Origin: Glycocaulis sp. | Lineage (GTDB): Bacteria; Pseudomonadota; Alphaproteobacteria; Caulobacterales; Maricaulaceae | Assembly (NCBI GenBank): GCA_022565665.1 | Contig: JAIUMI010000003.1 | Span: forward strand, 62,001 to 126,000 | DNA length: 64,000 nucleotides | Direction: 5' to 3' | Shown here: positions 8,611-16,607 of the stretch, piece after piece | Layout: the number at the start of each line of letters is the position of its first letter | Numbering within the stretch: the stretch's first letter is position 1 | Notes under the pieces: generated by a model | Databases searched by the model: none | What the model saw: only the letters and a program-made list of their open reading frames with translations | Told to the model about the DNA's origin: nothing | Made by a program: the position numbers and the translations under genes

Positions 8611-9743
8611 TTCAATACATCCTTCGCGATGATGACGCGCATGATCTCGTTGGTGCCTTCAAGGATCTGGTGGACCCGCAGATCGCGCACGATGCGCTCG
8701 ATCGGATAGTCCTTCAGATAGCCATACCCGCCATGCAGTTGCAGGGCGTCATTGGCGATCTTGAAGCCGAGATCGGTCGCGAAGCGTTTGGCCATGGCGC
8801 AGTATTTCGGCGCTGAGGGGTCATCGGCATCGAGCGCCGCTGCCGCGCGGTAGAGCATGAGGCGCGAGGCTTCGAGCTCGGTTGCCATGTCAGCCAGCTT
8901 GAATTCATTGGCCTGGAAAGCGGAGACCGGCTTGCCAAACTGCTTGCGGTCTTTCGCATAAGCCACTGCCAGATCGAAGGCTTCTGCCGCGCCGCCGAGC
9001 GAGCATGCACCGATATTGATGCGCCCGCCATTGAGGCCCTTCATAGCGAGGGTAAAGCCCATGCCCTCCTCGGCCAGGCGGTTTTCCACCGGCACACGGC
9101 AGTCTTCGAACGTCACCACGGCCGTAGGCTGCGAGTTCCAGCCCATCTTCTTCTCGTTGGCACCAAACGAGAGCCCCGGCGTGCCCTTCTCGACCACGAT
9201 GGTGGAAATGCCCTTCGGCCCGTCCTCGCCGGTTCGGCACATCACGACATAGAGGTCTGACACCCCGCCGCCGGAGATGAAGGCCTTCGAACCGTTCAGC
9301 ACATAATGATCGCCATCACGCACAGCCTTGGTGCGCAGGCTGGCGGCGTCCGAACCCGCGCCCGGCTCGGTAAGGCAGTAGGAGCCGATAATCCCCATGG
9401 CCGTCAGGCGCGGCAGCCAGCGTTGGCGCTGTTCCTCCGTGCCCCATGTATCGATCATCCAGCTGACCATGTTGTGGATGGAGATGAAGGCGGCGGTCGA
9501 TACGCATCCGCGCGAGAGCTGTTCAAAGATGAGCGCCGCATCGACCCGGCTCATGCCAGAGCCACCCACATCATCGCGCGTATAGATGCCCGCAAAGCCC
9601 ATCTCGGCGGCTTCTTTCAGGACATCGACTGGGAAATGCTTTTCCTCGTCCCAGCGCGCGGCATGGGGCTTCAGACGGTCAGCAGAAAACTTGCGTGCGG
9701 CGTCCTGAATCAGCGCCTGCTCTTCCGTCAGCTCGAAATTCAC
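8607..9743 (-). CDS. acyl-CoA dehydrogenase, probably isobutyryl-CoA dehydrogenase
   Basis: A 378-residue FAD flavoprotein beginning at GTG with a strong GGGAGG ribosome site. Signatures: [15 protein letters not shown] in the flavin-contact region, [20 protein letters not shown], and the catalytic glutamate in [12 protein letters not shown] near the C-terminus. From context (HIBCH and MmsB follow in the same operon) the substrate is most likely isobutyryl-CoA from valine; electrons pass to ETF. It is divergent from hemB with only 51 bp between starts, so the two promoters overlap or lie close together. The chain-length preference cannot be read from sequence by eye. Confidence 0.9.
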   Translation of the reverse strand: MNFELTEEQALIQDAARKFSADRLKPHAARWDEEKHFPVDVLKEAAEMGFAGIYTRDDVGGSGMSRVDAALIFEQLSRGCVSTAAFISIHNMVSWMIDTWGTEEQRQRWLPRLTAMGIIGSYCLTEPGAGSDAASLRTKAVRDGDHYVLNGSKAFISGGGVSDLYVVMCRTGEDGPKGISTIVVEKGTPGLSFGANEKKMGWNSQPTAVVTFEDCRVPVENRLAEEGMGFTLAMKGLNGGRINIGACSLGGAAEAFDLAVAYAKDRKQFGKPVSAFQANEFKLADMATELEASRLMLYRAAAALDADDPSAPKYCAMAKRFATDLGFKIANDALQLHGGYGYLKDYPIERIVRDLRVHQILEGTNEIMRVIIAKDVLK

Positions 9744-9794
9744 GGCAAACCTCCCGGCAGATCATTATCGGCTCTGGCACGCGAGATAGACGAA

Positions 9795-10778
9795 ATGGCC
9801 TTCTTTCCCAATACCCGCCTGCGGCGCACGCGCAGCCAGCCCTGGATACGCGATCTGGTGCGCGAGACCCACCTGACCCCGCATGACCTGATCTGGACGA
9901 TAGTCGTATCAGACAGTGCCGACCCCATCGAGCCGGTCGCCGCCATGCCCGGCACCGTGCGCATGAATGTCGCCGAAGCGGCCAAGGCCGCAAGGCGCGC
10001 GCGCGATCTGGGTATCCCGGCCATCGCCGTCTTCCCGCATATCGATCCCGCGCTGAAGGATGGTTCGGGTACCGAAGCGCTCAATCCCGACGGCCTCGTC
10101 ATGCGAGCGGTGAAAGCCATGAAGGATGCCGCGCCGGAGGTGGGGATTATCTGCGATGTCGCGCTCGATCCCTTCACCGATCATGGCCATGACGGCGTGA
10201 TGGAAAAGGGTGTCATCCTCAATGACGCGACCGTTGATCTGCTGGTTCAGCAGAGCCTTGCGCAGGTTGAGGCAGGCTGCGATGTCCTCGCCCCGTCCGA
10301 CATGATGGACGGGCGCATCGGCGCGATCCGCAATGCGCTGGAAGAGGCAGGCCATACCGATACGCTGATCCTCTCCTATGCTGCGAAATACGCATCAGGC
10401 TTCTATGGTCCCTATCGTTCGGCCATCGGCTCGGCGAAGCTGCAGGGCGACAAGAAGACCTATCAGATGGACCCGGCCAATAGCGACGAAGCCTTGCGCG
10501 AAGTCGCCATGGATATCGAGGAAGGCGCCGACATGGTGATGGTCAAGCCCGGCCTGCCCTATCTTGATATCGTCACCCGCGTGAAAGAGGCGTTCGGCGT
10601 GCCGACCTACGCCTTCCAGGTGTCCGGCGAGTACGCGATGATCATGGCGGCGGCGCAAAACGGCTGGATTGATGGCGAGCGGGTGATGATGGAGACCCTC
10701 ACCTGCTTCAAGCGCGCAGGCGCGGACGGCGTTCTCACCTATTTCGCACCCATGGCGGCGGAGATACTGGGGGAGTAG
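9795..10778 (+). CDS. hemB: delta-aminolevulinic acid dehydratase (porphobilinogen synthase), zinc-independent type
   Basis: A 327-residue enzyme that joins two 5-aminolevulinate molecules into porphobilinogen. Both Schiff-base lysines are visible, in YAAKYASGFYGPYR and DMVMVKPGLPYLD. At the metal site the cysteines of the zinc type are replaced by aspartates (DVALDPFTDHGHDG), marking a magnesium/monovalent-cation-dependent form as in rhizobia. I start at ATG 9795, where MAFFPNTRLRRTR begins; the frame stays open upstream but that sequence lies in the divergent dehydrogenase gene. It converges on the TRIC-like gene with a 10 bp gap. Confidence 0.95.
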   Translation: MAFFPNTRLRRTRSQPWIRDLVRETHLTPHDLIWTIVVSDSADPIEPVAAMPGTVRMNVAEAAKAARRARDLGIPAIAVFPHIDPALKDGSGTEALNPDGLVMRAVKAMKDAAPEVGIICDVALDPFTDHGHDGVMEKGVILNDATVDLLVQQSLAQVEAGCDVLAPSDMMDGRIGAIRNALEEAGHTDTLILSYAAKYASGFYGPYRSAIGSAKLQGDKKTYQMDPANSDEALREVAMDIEEGADMVMVKPGLPYLDIVTRVKEAFGVPTYAFQVSGEYAMIMAAAQNGWIDGERVMMETLTCFKRAGADGVLTYFAPMAAEILGE

Positions 10779-10788
10779 CGCGTCCCAC

Positions 10789-11421
10789 TCAATCCAACTT
10801 CCCGATCGGCGGCAGGGACCAGCCAAAGAGGATCGCGGCTCCGCGGATCATGAAAGCCAGCAGCGCTGCTCCGAGTGCGGCGACGCTAGTCATCACGCCC
10901 AGCTGCACCGCGATGATATAGGCTGACGCCCCGGCCAGCGCGGCAAGCGCATAGATTTCCGCGCGCAGGACCAGTGGCACCTCGTTGACGATGATATCGC
11001 GCAGCAGCCCGCCAAAGGCCGCGCTCATCACGCCGGTCAACGCGGCGATGGACCAGTGCGCTCCGGCGGCAAGGCCGGCCTGCGCACCGATCACACAGAA
11101 AACGCTAAGGCCCGCCGCATCGGCCCAGACCAGCGCTTTCATGCGTATGCCTTTGCCCGACGTGACCAGCGCGGAGCCGTAATAGCCTGCAACGCCGCCG
11201 ATCAGCGCCAGCGCGAGATATTCCGGCGCGTTGACCCAGTAGACCGGCAGGCTGCCCAGGATCATGTCGCGCAGCGTGCCGCCGCCCATGCCGGTGACCG
11301 CGCCAAGAATGGCCGCCCCGAACGGGTCCAGCTGCTTGCGTGCCGCGATGATCCCGCCTGAGACGGCGAACAGGAACACGCCGGCATGGTCGAGAATGGA
11401 AAAGAGGAGCTCGACGCTCAT
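10789..11421 (-). CDS. TRIC/UPF0126-family membrane protein
   Basis: A 210-residue integral membrane protein with about seven hydrophobic segments. It contains two copies of the glycine-rich family motif: GAVTGMGGGTLRDMILG and TGVMSAAFGGLLRDIIVNE. Structures of bacterial homologues are trimeric cation channels related to animal TRIC; some relatives have been linked to glycine uptake. The natural substrate here is unknown. Its ATG overlaps the stop of the upstream dehydrogenase by 4 bp, so it is the last gene of a three-gene minus-strand operon. Confidence 0.85.
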   Translation of the reverse strand: MSVELLFSILDHAGVFLFAVSGGIIAARKQLDPFGAAILGAVTGMGGGTLRDMILGSLPVYWVNAPEYLALALIGGVAGYYGSALVTSGKGIRMKALVWADAAGLSVFCVIGAQAGLAAGAHWSIAALTGVMSAAFGGLLRDIIVNEVPLVLRAEIYALAALAGASAYIIAVQLGVMTSVAALGAALLAFMIRGAAILFGWSLPPIGKLD

Positions 11422-12278
11422 TCGCGGTTCAACCGCGCAATGAGGCTCGATGTATCCCAGCGCTTGCCGCCCATGGCTTCCACTTCGGCGTAGAACTGAT
11501 CGACCAGTGCGGTGACCGGGAGCTTGGCACCATTGGCGCGCGCTTCCTCAAGTGCAATGCGAAGGTCCTTGCGCATCCATTCGATTGCAAAGCCGAAATC
11601 GAACTTGCCCTGATCCATGGTCTGCCAGCGATTTTCCATCTGCCAGCTCTGCGCCGCGCCCTTGGAGACTGCGCTGATGACAGTTTCCACGTCCAACCCG
11701 GCGGCCTGCGCGAAATGGATGCCTTCGGAGAGACCCTGCACGAGACCGGCAATGCAGATCTGGTTGACCATCTTGGTCAGCTGGCCTGCCCCGGCGGGGC
11801 CTGCATGAACGATGGCCTTGGCATAGGCCTGCATTACCGGCTCGGCTTTCGCGAACACATCCGCATCACCGCCGCACATGATCGAAAGCTGGCCGTTCTC
11901 CGCACCCGCCTGCCCGCCCGAAACCGGCGCGTCGACAAAGCCGATGCCGCGCGCGCTGGCCGCCTCGTGAAGCTCGCGCGCCAGCTGGGCCGACGCCGTA
12001 GTGTGATCGACGAGCACCGATCCGAGCTGCATTTCCTCCAGTAGCGGCAGCGCCACGGCGCGTACGTCCGGATCATCACCGAGGCACATGAAGACGCAGT
12101 CGGCGCCTTCAGCGGCCTCAGCCGCGCTTGCCGCCGCTTTGCCGCCATGACGTCCCGCCCAGCTTTGCGCCTTGGCTGCCGTGCGGTTCCACACGCTTAC
12201 TTCATGGCCCGTGGCCTTGAGATGGCCCGCCATCGGAAAGCCCATCACGCCAAGGCCGAGAAATGCTGTGCGTGCCAT
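11418..12278 (-). CDS. NAD(P)-dependent beta-hydroxyacid dehydrogenase
   Basis: A 286-residue protein of the 3-hydroxyisobutyrate/tartronate-semialdehyde reductase family. The nucleotide motif is FLGLGVMGFPMAGHL, followed by FVDAPVSGGQAGAENG and the catalytic lysine region AGQLTKMVNQICIA. It resembles MmsB at 6629-7525 but is not next to valine genes and has a different substrate pocket, for example WQTMDQGKFDFGFAIEWMRK near the C-terminus. The asparagine after the base in the nucleotide region (VWNRTAAK) favours NADP over NAD, as in glyoxylate/succinic semialdehyde reductases. The exact substrate is not determinable here. Confidence 0.85.
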   Translation of the reverse strand: MARTAFLGLGVMGFPMAGHLKATGHEVSVWNRTAAKAQSWAGRHGGKAAASAAEAAEGADCVFMCLGDDPDVRAVALPLLEEMQLGSVLVDHTTASAQLARELHEAASARGIGFVDAPVSGGQAGAENGQLSIMCGGDADVFAKAEPVMQAYAKAIVHAGPAGAGQLTKMVNQICIAGLVQGLSEGIHFAQAAGLDVETVISAVSKGAAQSWQMENRWQTMDQGKFDFGFAIEWMRKDLRIALEEARANGAKLPVTALVDQFYAEVEAMGGKRWDTSSLIARLNRE

Positions 12279-12290
12279 GAAATCTGCCCC

Positions 12291-12764
12291 CTAGCTGCCG
12301 GTATTGGCGAAAACCGAGCGGTGAAAGACGAGTGCTGCATCGTGGCGCGGCTGATCAAACGCCAGCACCCGCCCTACGATGATGATGTGATCCCCGCCTT
12401 CATGCACGGCCTGCAGCGCGCATTCAAAGCGCGAGAGCGCGCCATCGATCAGGGCCGCGCCTGTCTGCCCGGCCGTCCAGCGCCCTCCGGCATCTTCAAG
12501 ATTGTCGAGGCGTGCGCAGGCCATGGCCAGGGCTTCCTGGTCGGCGGCCAGCACGTTGATCGCGAAATGGTCGGCATGGGCGAACTGCGCATAGCGCTCG
12601 CTAGCCCTGTCCAGCGACCAGAGCACCAGGGGCGGGTCCAGCGAAACGGAGGCAAACGAGTTGATGGTCAGCGCCCTGGCGGCGTTGTCATCACGGACCG
12701 TCACTATCGCCACGCCTGTCGGATAGCACGCCAATGCGTCGCGGAAGGCCCGTGCCTTGTCCAA
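12291..12764 (-). CDS. flavin reductase family protein
   Basis: A 157-residue FMN-binding split-barrel protein. The family pattern is clear: PTGVAIVTVRD, then LTINSFASVSLDPPLVLWSL, then FAINVLAADQEALA and a closing strand with VHEGGDHIIIVGRV. Relatives (HpaC, RutF) supply reduced flavin to two-component monooxygenases, but no oxygenase gene lies nearby, so the partner is unknown. It is the first gene of the operon with the dehydrogenase (12 bp downstream) and the TRIC-like channel. Confidence 0.87.
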   Translation of the reverse strand: MDKARAFRDALACYPTGVAIVTVRDDNAARALTINSFASVSLDPPLVLWSLDRASERYAQFAHADHFAINVLAADQEALAMACARLDNLEDAGGRWTAGQTGAALIDGALSRFECALQAVHEGGDHIIIVGRVLAFDQPRHDAALVFHRSVFANTGS

Positions 12765-12849
12765 ATCTGCCTCCCGTTCACGGCTTCAACCCGGTCTTAA
12801 CCCTGATCACGTAGTGTTTGGCAAAACAATACCAATGGGCGGGTGTGAG

Positions 12850-13758
12850 ATGGCTAACGGTCAACCGATCATCATCAAGAAAGTCAAGAAGGGCGGGCAC
12901 GACCACCATGGTGGTGCGTGGAAGGTCGCCTATGCCGATTTCGTGACGGCGATGATGGCGTTCTTCCTTCTGATGTGGCTCATCAATACCGCCAGCCCCG
13001 AACAGAAGCGCGGCATTGCCGACTATTTCGCGCCCGCAAGCGTCAGCCCCTCCACATCCGGCTCCGGCGGCATTATGGGCGGGCGCGAGTTTGGCGAGGA
13101 CGGCGCGCGCTCGCGCGGTGCCTCGGCTGTGGTGGAGCGGCTCGCGCCGCAGCCGCAGCGCGTGCTGAGCCCTGATCAGCGCCAGAATCCCGACGCGCGC
13201 GAGGACTCTGAAACGCCGGACATCTCGCAGACCGCAATCGCCAGCGCGATGGCGCGCCGCGAAGCCGCCGAGTTCCAGAGCGCGGAACTGTCCCTGCGCC
13301 AGGCCCTGCAGGACATGCCAGAGCTGGCTGAGCTGTCGCGCCATGTGATCATCGATCAGACACCGGAAGGCCTGCGCATCCAGCTGATCGACGAAGAAGG
13401 CCGGCCCATGTTCAACCCGGGCGCCACCCGCCCGAACGAACGGGCCATCGTGCTCCTGCGCGCCGTGGCCGACATTATGGGCCAGCTTTCCAACCGCATT
13501 ACCGTTTCCGGCCATACCGACGCATCGCCGACGCCGTCCACCGGGCCGTCCAACTGGGAGCTGTCCTCCGCCCGCGCCAACGCGGCCCTGCGTATCCTGC
13601 AAGAGCGCGGCATCAGCGATGACCGTGTGGCCGATGTACGCGGCAAGGGCGCGTCCGAACCCCTCTTCCCGGACGATCCCTACATGGCGGGCAATCGCCG
13701 CCTGTCCATCGTGCTGCTGCGTGAGGCACCGGTGCTGCCGCCGGGTGGCGCGCTCTAG
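12850..13758 (+). CDS. motB: flagellar motor stator protein MotB
   Basis: A 302-residue protein. After a lysine-rich N-terminus (IIIKKVKKGGHDHH) comes one membrane segment containing the proton-carrying aspartate at residue 30 (YADFVTAMMAFFLLMWLIN). The periplasmic part has a long linker and a C-terminal OmpA-like peptidoglycan-binding domain (VSGHTDASPT, LSSARANAALRIL, GKGASEPL). With MotA it forms the stator that turns the flagellum. No motA is adjacent, as in Caulobacter, where the two are unlinked. I take the ATG at 12850 rather than 12835 because MANGQPIII is the conserved start. Confidence 0.95.
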   Translation: MANGQPIIIKKVKKGGHDHHGGAWKVAYADFVTAMMAFFLLMWLINTASPEQKRGIADYFAPASVSPSTSGSGGIMGGREFGEDGARSRGASAVVERLAPQPQRVLSPDQRQNPDAREDSETPDISQTAIASAMARREAAEFQSAELSLRQALQDMPELAELSRHVIIDQTPEGLRIQLIDEEGRPMFNPGATRPNERAIVLLRAVADIMGQLSNRITVSGHTDASPTPSTGPSNWELSSARANAALRILQERGISDDRVADVRGKGASEPLFPDDPYMAGNRRLSIVLLREAPVLPPGGAL

Positions 13759-13826
13759 CGAAAGCTCGCGGGCAACACACAGCCCTGTTCCGAAAGCCCG
13801 ATTGTGCCGCTACACTTCTTGCCAGA

Positions 13827-13845
13827 CGGGCGGATTCGCCGCCCG
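13827..13845 (+). terminator. hairpin between motB and bpt, possible weak terminator
   Basis: CGGGCGG (13827-13833) pairs perfectly with CCGCCCG (13839-13845) around a 5-base loop. The following sequence is not a clean T run (TTTT appears only at 13857-13860). It may attenuate readthrough from motB into bpt. Confidence 0.35.
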
Positions 13846-13858
13846 GCCGTGAGGGGTT

Positions 13859-14602
13859 TTGAGTGGACCGGTGACGCATCCGTTTACTACCCGCCAGCTG
13901 CCATTCTTTCTGACGGCACCGACCCCGTGCCCGTACCTGCCCGGGCGGCTGGAGCGCAAGGTCTTTACCCGTGTCGATCCGGCAGAAGGCCCGGGCCTAA
14001 ATGACGCGCTGACCCATGCGGGTTTCCGGCGCTCCCAGTCCATTCTCTACCGCCCTGCCTGCGAGCTGTGCTCGGCCTGCAAGTCGGCGCGCATTCCGGT
14101 GGCCGATTTCATTTTTTCGCGCTCCCAGCGGCGGATATTGAAGCGCAATGACGATCTGACCGTGGAGATCAAACCCGCTGAGGCCACGCCGGAGCAGTTC
14201 GGCCTGATGAGCCTCTATCTGGAATCGCGCCACGGCGATGGCGATATGGCGGGTATGGATTTCTTCGACTACGCCACCATGGTCGAAGACGGTATGCAGC
14301 GTACCCAGATCGCCGAATACCGCGACCCTGACGGCGTTCTGGTCGCCGCGGCCCTCATCGACGAGCTGGCCGATGGCTATTCGCTGATCTACAGCTTCTA
14401 CGACCCCGCGCGCCAGCCGGGCAGCCCCGGCACCTTCATGATCCTGGATCATGTGCGCCGCGCGCAGGCCGCCGGACTACCCCATGTCTATCTAGGCTAC
14501 TGGGTCGAGGGCAGCGCGAAGATGGACTACAAGGCGCGCTTCTCGCCCCTTGAAATCCTGGAGCCGGGCGGCTGGCGGCCCATGAATGACGGCCCGGCCT
14601 GA
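13859..14602 (+). CDS. bpt: aspartate/glutamate leucyltransferase (Bpt), N-end rule
   Basis: A 247-residue protein of the Ate1/Bpt family, which transfers leucine from Leu-tRNA to proteins with N-terminal Asp or Glu so that ClpAP/ClpS can degrade them. The N-terminal cysteine motif CELCSACKSARIPV and the later segment YLGYWVEGSAKMDYKARFSP are characteristic. The start is uncertain: TTG at 13859 has GAGGGG a few bases upstream, while GTG at 13871 gives the family-typical start MTHPFTTRQLPFF. No ATG is available at the N-terminus. Confidence 0.93.
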   Translation: MSGPVTHPFTTRQLPFFLTAPTPCPYLPGRLERKVFTRVDPAEGPGLNDALTHAGFRRSQSILYRPACELCSACKSARIPVADFIFSRSQRRILKRNDDLTVEIKPAEATPEQFGLMSLYLESRHGDGDMAGMDFFDYATMVEDGMQRTQIAEYRDPDGVLVAAALIDELADGYSLIYSFYDPARQPGSPGTFMILDHVRRAQAAGLPHVYLGYWVEGSAKMDYKARFSPLEILEPGGWRPMNDGPA

Positions 14603-14688
14603 TACACACGGCATTGCCGGAATCGCTTGAAAAACCCGCGCCGCATGGCAAGACGGGTCATAACGAGACTGAACACGGGGAGACAATC

Positions 14689-15816
14689 ATGGATCGGCGC
14701 AAGTTTATCGGCGGCGCGGCCGTCGCCGCTGCGGGCACGCTGGCAGCCTGCGGTGACGGTAATGGCAATGGCGAAGCCTCAACCGTTGCGGCACCGGCGG
14801 TAAACCGTAACCGTACACGCCGGCTGCGCATGGTCACCACCTGGCCCGCGAGTTTCCCCGGCCTTGGCACGGCAGCAGAAGCCACCGCCCGTTATGTGCG
14901 CGAAATGTCCGGCGGCGCGCTGGAAATCCAGGTCTATGGCGCGGGCGAGATTGTCGGCGCGTTCGAGGTCTTTGATGCCGTCTCCAACGGCGTGGCGGAC
15001 ATGTATCACGCCGCCGAGTATTACTGGCAGGGCCGCTCCCCGGCCTTCAATTTCTATTGCGCGGTGCCCATGGGCATGACCGCCTGGGAGATCATGGCCT
15101 GGGTGGAATATGGCGGCGGGCAGGAGCTCTGGGAGGAGCTGTCCGGTCAGTTCAACATCATCGCCTTCCAGGCCGGCAATACGGGCCACCAGATGGGCGG
15201 CTGGTTCAAGCGCGAGATCAATTCTGTGAGTGATTTCCGCGGGCTGCGGGTCCGCATGCCGGGCCTTGGCGGAGATGTGATACGCGCCATGGGCGGCGCT
15301 GCAGTTGCCTTGTCCGGCGGGGAGATCTATCAGGCCCTGCAATCGGGCGCGATTGACGCGACCGAATGGGTCGGTCCGTGGAATGACATGGCCTTCGGCT
15401 TCTATCGCGAGGCCCCCTATTATTACGGCCCCGGATTCCACGAGCCGGGCTCGGCGCTCGCCGTCGGCATAAATCGCGATGTGTGGGACAGTCTTCCCGC
15501 AGACCAGAAAGCCATCGTCAAGGCGGCCTGCCGTGCGGCCAATAACCAGTCCGTCGCGGAATTCACCCACCATAACGGTATCGCGCTGCAGACGCTGGTG
15601 GAGCAACATGGCGTGCAGCTGCGCACCTTCACCGACGAAATCTGGCGCGAGATGGGCCGGGTCAGCGAGGAAGTGGTCGCCAATGCGGCCAATGCCGATG
15701 CCATCACGCGGCGTGTCTATGACAGCTATATCGCCTCGCGCCGCCGCTCGCGCGAATGGGCAAACGTGTCCGAAACGCCCTACCTGCAGATGCGCGAACT
15801 CGTGCTCGGGGGGTAG
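14689..15816 (+). CDS. TRAP transporter substrate-binding protein, TakP/FcbT1-like
   Basis: A 375-residue periplasmic binding protein. The N-terminus MDRRKFIGGAAVAAAGTLAAC has a twin-arginine pattern and ends in a lipobox (LAAC), so it is probably a membrane-anchored lipoprotein exported by Tat. The mature part is of the DctP family; DATEWVGPWNDMAFGFY and YYYGPGFHEPGSALA are close to the 2-oxoacid-binding TakP subgroup, so an organic acid such as a 2-oxoacid or lactate is a reasonable guess. The gene starts the TRAP operon and a GGGGAGA ribosome site precedes it. The small permease gene starts 2 bp after its stop. Confidence 0.92.
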   Translation: MDRRKFIGGAAVAAAGTLAACGDGNGNGEASTVAAPAVNRNRTRRLRMVTTWPASFPGLGTAAEATARYVREMSGGALEIQVYGAGEIVGAFEVFDAVSNGVADMYHAAEYYWQGRSPAFNFYCAVPMGMTAWEIMAWVEYGGGQELWEELSGQFNIIAFQAGNTGHQMGGWFKREINSVSDFRGLRVRMPGLGGDVIRAMGGAAVALSGGEIYQALQSGAIDATEWVGPWNDMAFGFYREAPYYYGPGFHEPGSALAVGINRDVWDSLPADQKAIVKAACRAANNQSVAEFTHHNGIALQTLVEQHGVQLRTFTDEIWREMGRVSEEVVANAANADAITRRVYDSYIASRRRSREWANVSETPYLQMRELVLGG

Positions 15817-15818
15817 CG

Positions 15819-16607
15819 ATGCGCGCCGGGGACTGGCTGCTCATCGCCATTCTGGCCCTGACCGGTCTGCTCATGCTCGCCGACATGGCGACGGGCGGCG
15901 GCGTGCAGGGCTGGATCGCGTCTGACCTCTCTATTCGCGGGCGCGAGCTGGGCATTGCGCTCGGCTGGGCAGGCTGGGGCCTGACGCCCGTCGTCGCGCT
16001 TCCCCTCATCGTTGCTCTGTGGGCGGTCTTCGCCTCGCCTCCGGCCATTGTGACGCATGCGCTGGAACGCATCTGCCAGGTCATCGATGCAGTAAACCGT
16101 GCGATCGGCGACGCGGTGCGCTGGTTTGCGCTGGCGCTGGTTCTTGTAACCAGTCTGATCGTGATTCAGCGATATGTTTTCGGTGTTTCCATCACAAAGC
16201 TGCAGGAAAGCATGATCTATTTTCATGCCCTGCTCTTCCTGCTCTCCAGTGCCTCGACCCTTCTGGCCAATGGGCATGTGCGGGTGGACATCTTCTATTC
16301 CCGGCTGAACGCGAAGTCGAAAGCATGGACCGATATTGCGGGTGTCTATCTCGCCCTCATTCCGATGTGCTGGCTGATCCTTGACACTTCGCGCTCCTAT
16401 GTCGGTGGTGCGTGGCGCATCCTTGAGCGCTCGCGAGAGGGTGACGGCCTGCCTCTGGTCTTCGCCCTGAAGACTGCCATTCCCGTCTTCGCCGTGATGA
16501 TGATCGCTCAGGGCGTGGCAATGGCCGCCAGAGGCGCGCTCACACTGGCAGGCAAAGACACGCCCGATGAGGGCCTGCGCGAAGACGCGCCCAAGGGAGC
16601 CCTTTGA
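15819..16607 (+). CDS. TRAP transporter small permease (DctQ/FcbT2-like), enlarged
   Basis: A 262-residue membrane protein. The C-terminal 170 residues form the usual four-helix DctQ domain, including VLVTSLIVIQRYVFGVS and STLLANGHVRVDIFY. About 85 extra N-terminal residues add two more hydrophobic segments, roughly residues 6-25 and 45-70, so the protein is clearly larger than ordinary DctQ (about 160-190). It sits between the binding protein and the large permease with a TGATG overlap to the latter, so all three are made together. It partners the large permease in sodium-driven uptake. Confidence 0.88.
   Translation: MRAGDWLLIAILALTGLLMLADMATGGGVQGWIASDLSIRGRELGIALGWAGWGLTPVVALPLIVALWAVFASPPAIVTHALERICQVIDAVNRAIGDAVRWFALALVLVTSLIVIQRYVFGVSITKLQESMIYFHALLFLLSSASTLLANGHVRVDIFYSRLNAKSKAWTDIAGVYLALIPMCWLILDTSRSYVGGAWRILERSREGDGLPLVFALKTAIPVFAVMMIAQGVAMAARGALTLAGKDTPDEGLREDAPKGAL

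Noticed and set aside
9306-9794. Upstream in-frame extension of hemB.
   Set aside because: It runs through the divergent acyl-CoA dehydrogenase gene; hemB similarity starts at 9795.
14603-14688. Start of the TRAP binding protein at an upstream codon (14614).
   Set aside because: The twin-arginine/lipobox signal peptide begins at ATG 14689 with a proper ribosome site; the upstream part would bury the signal.
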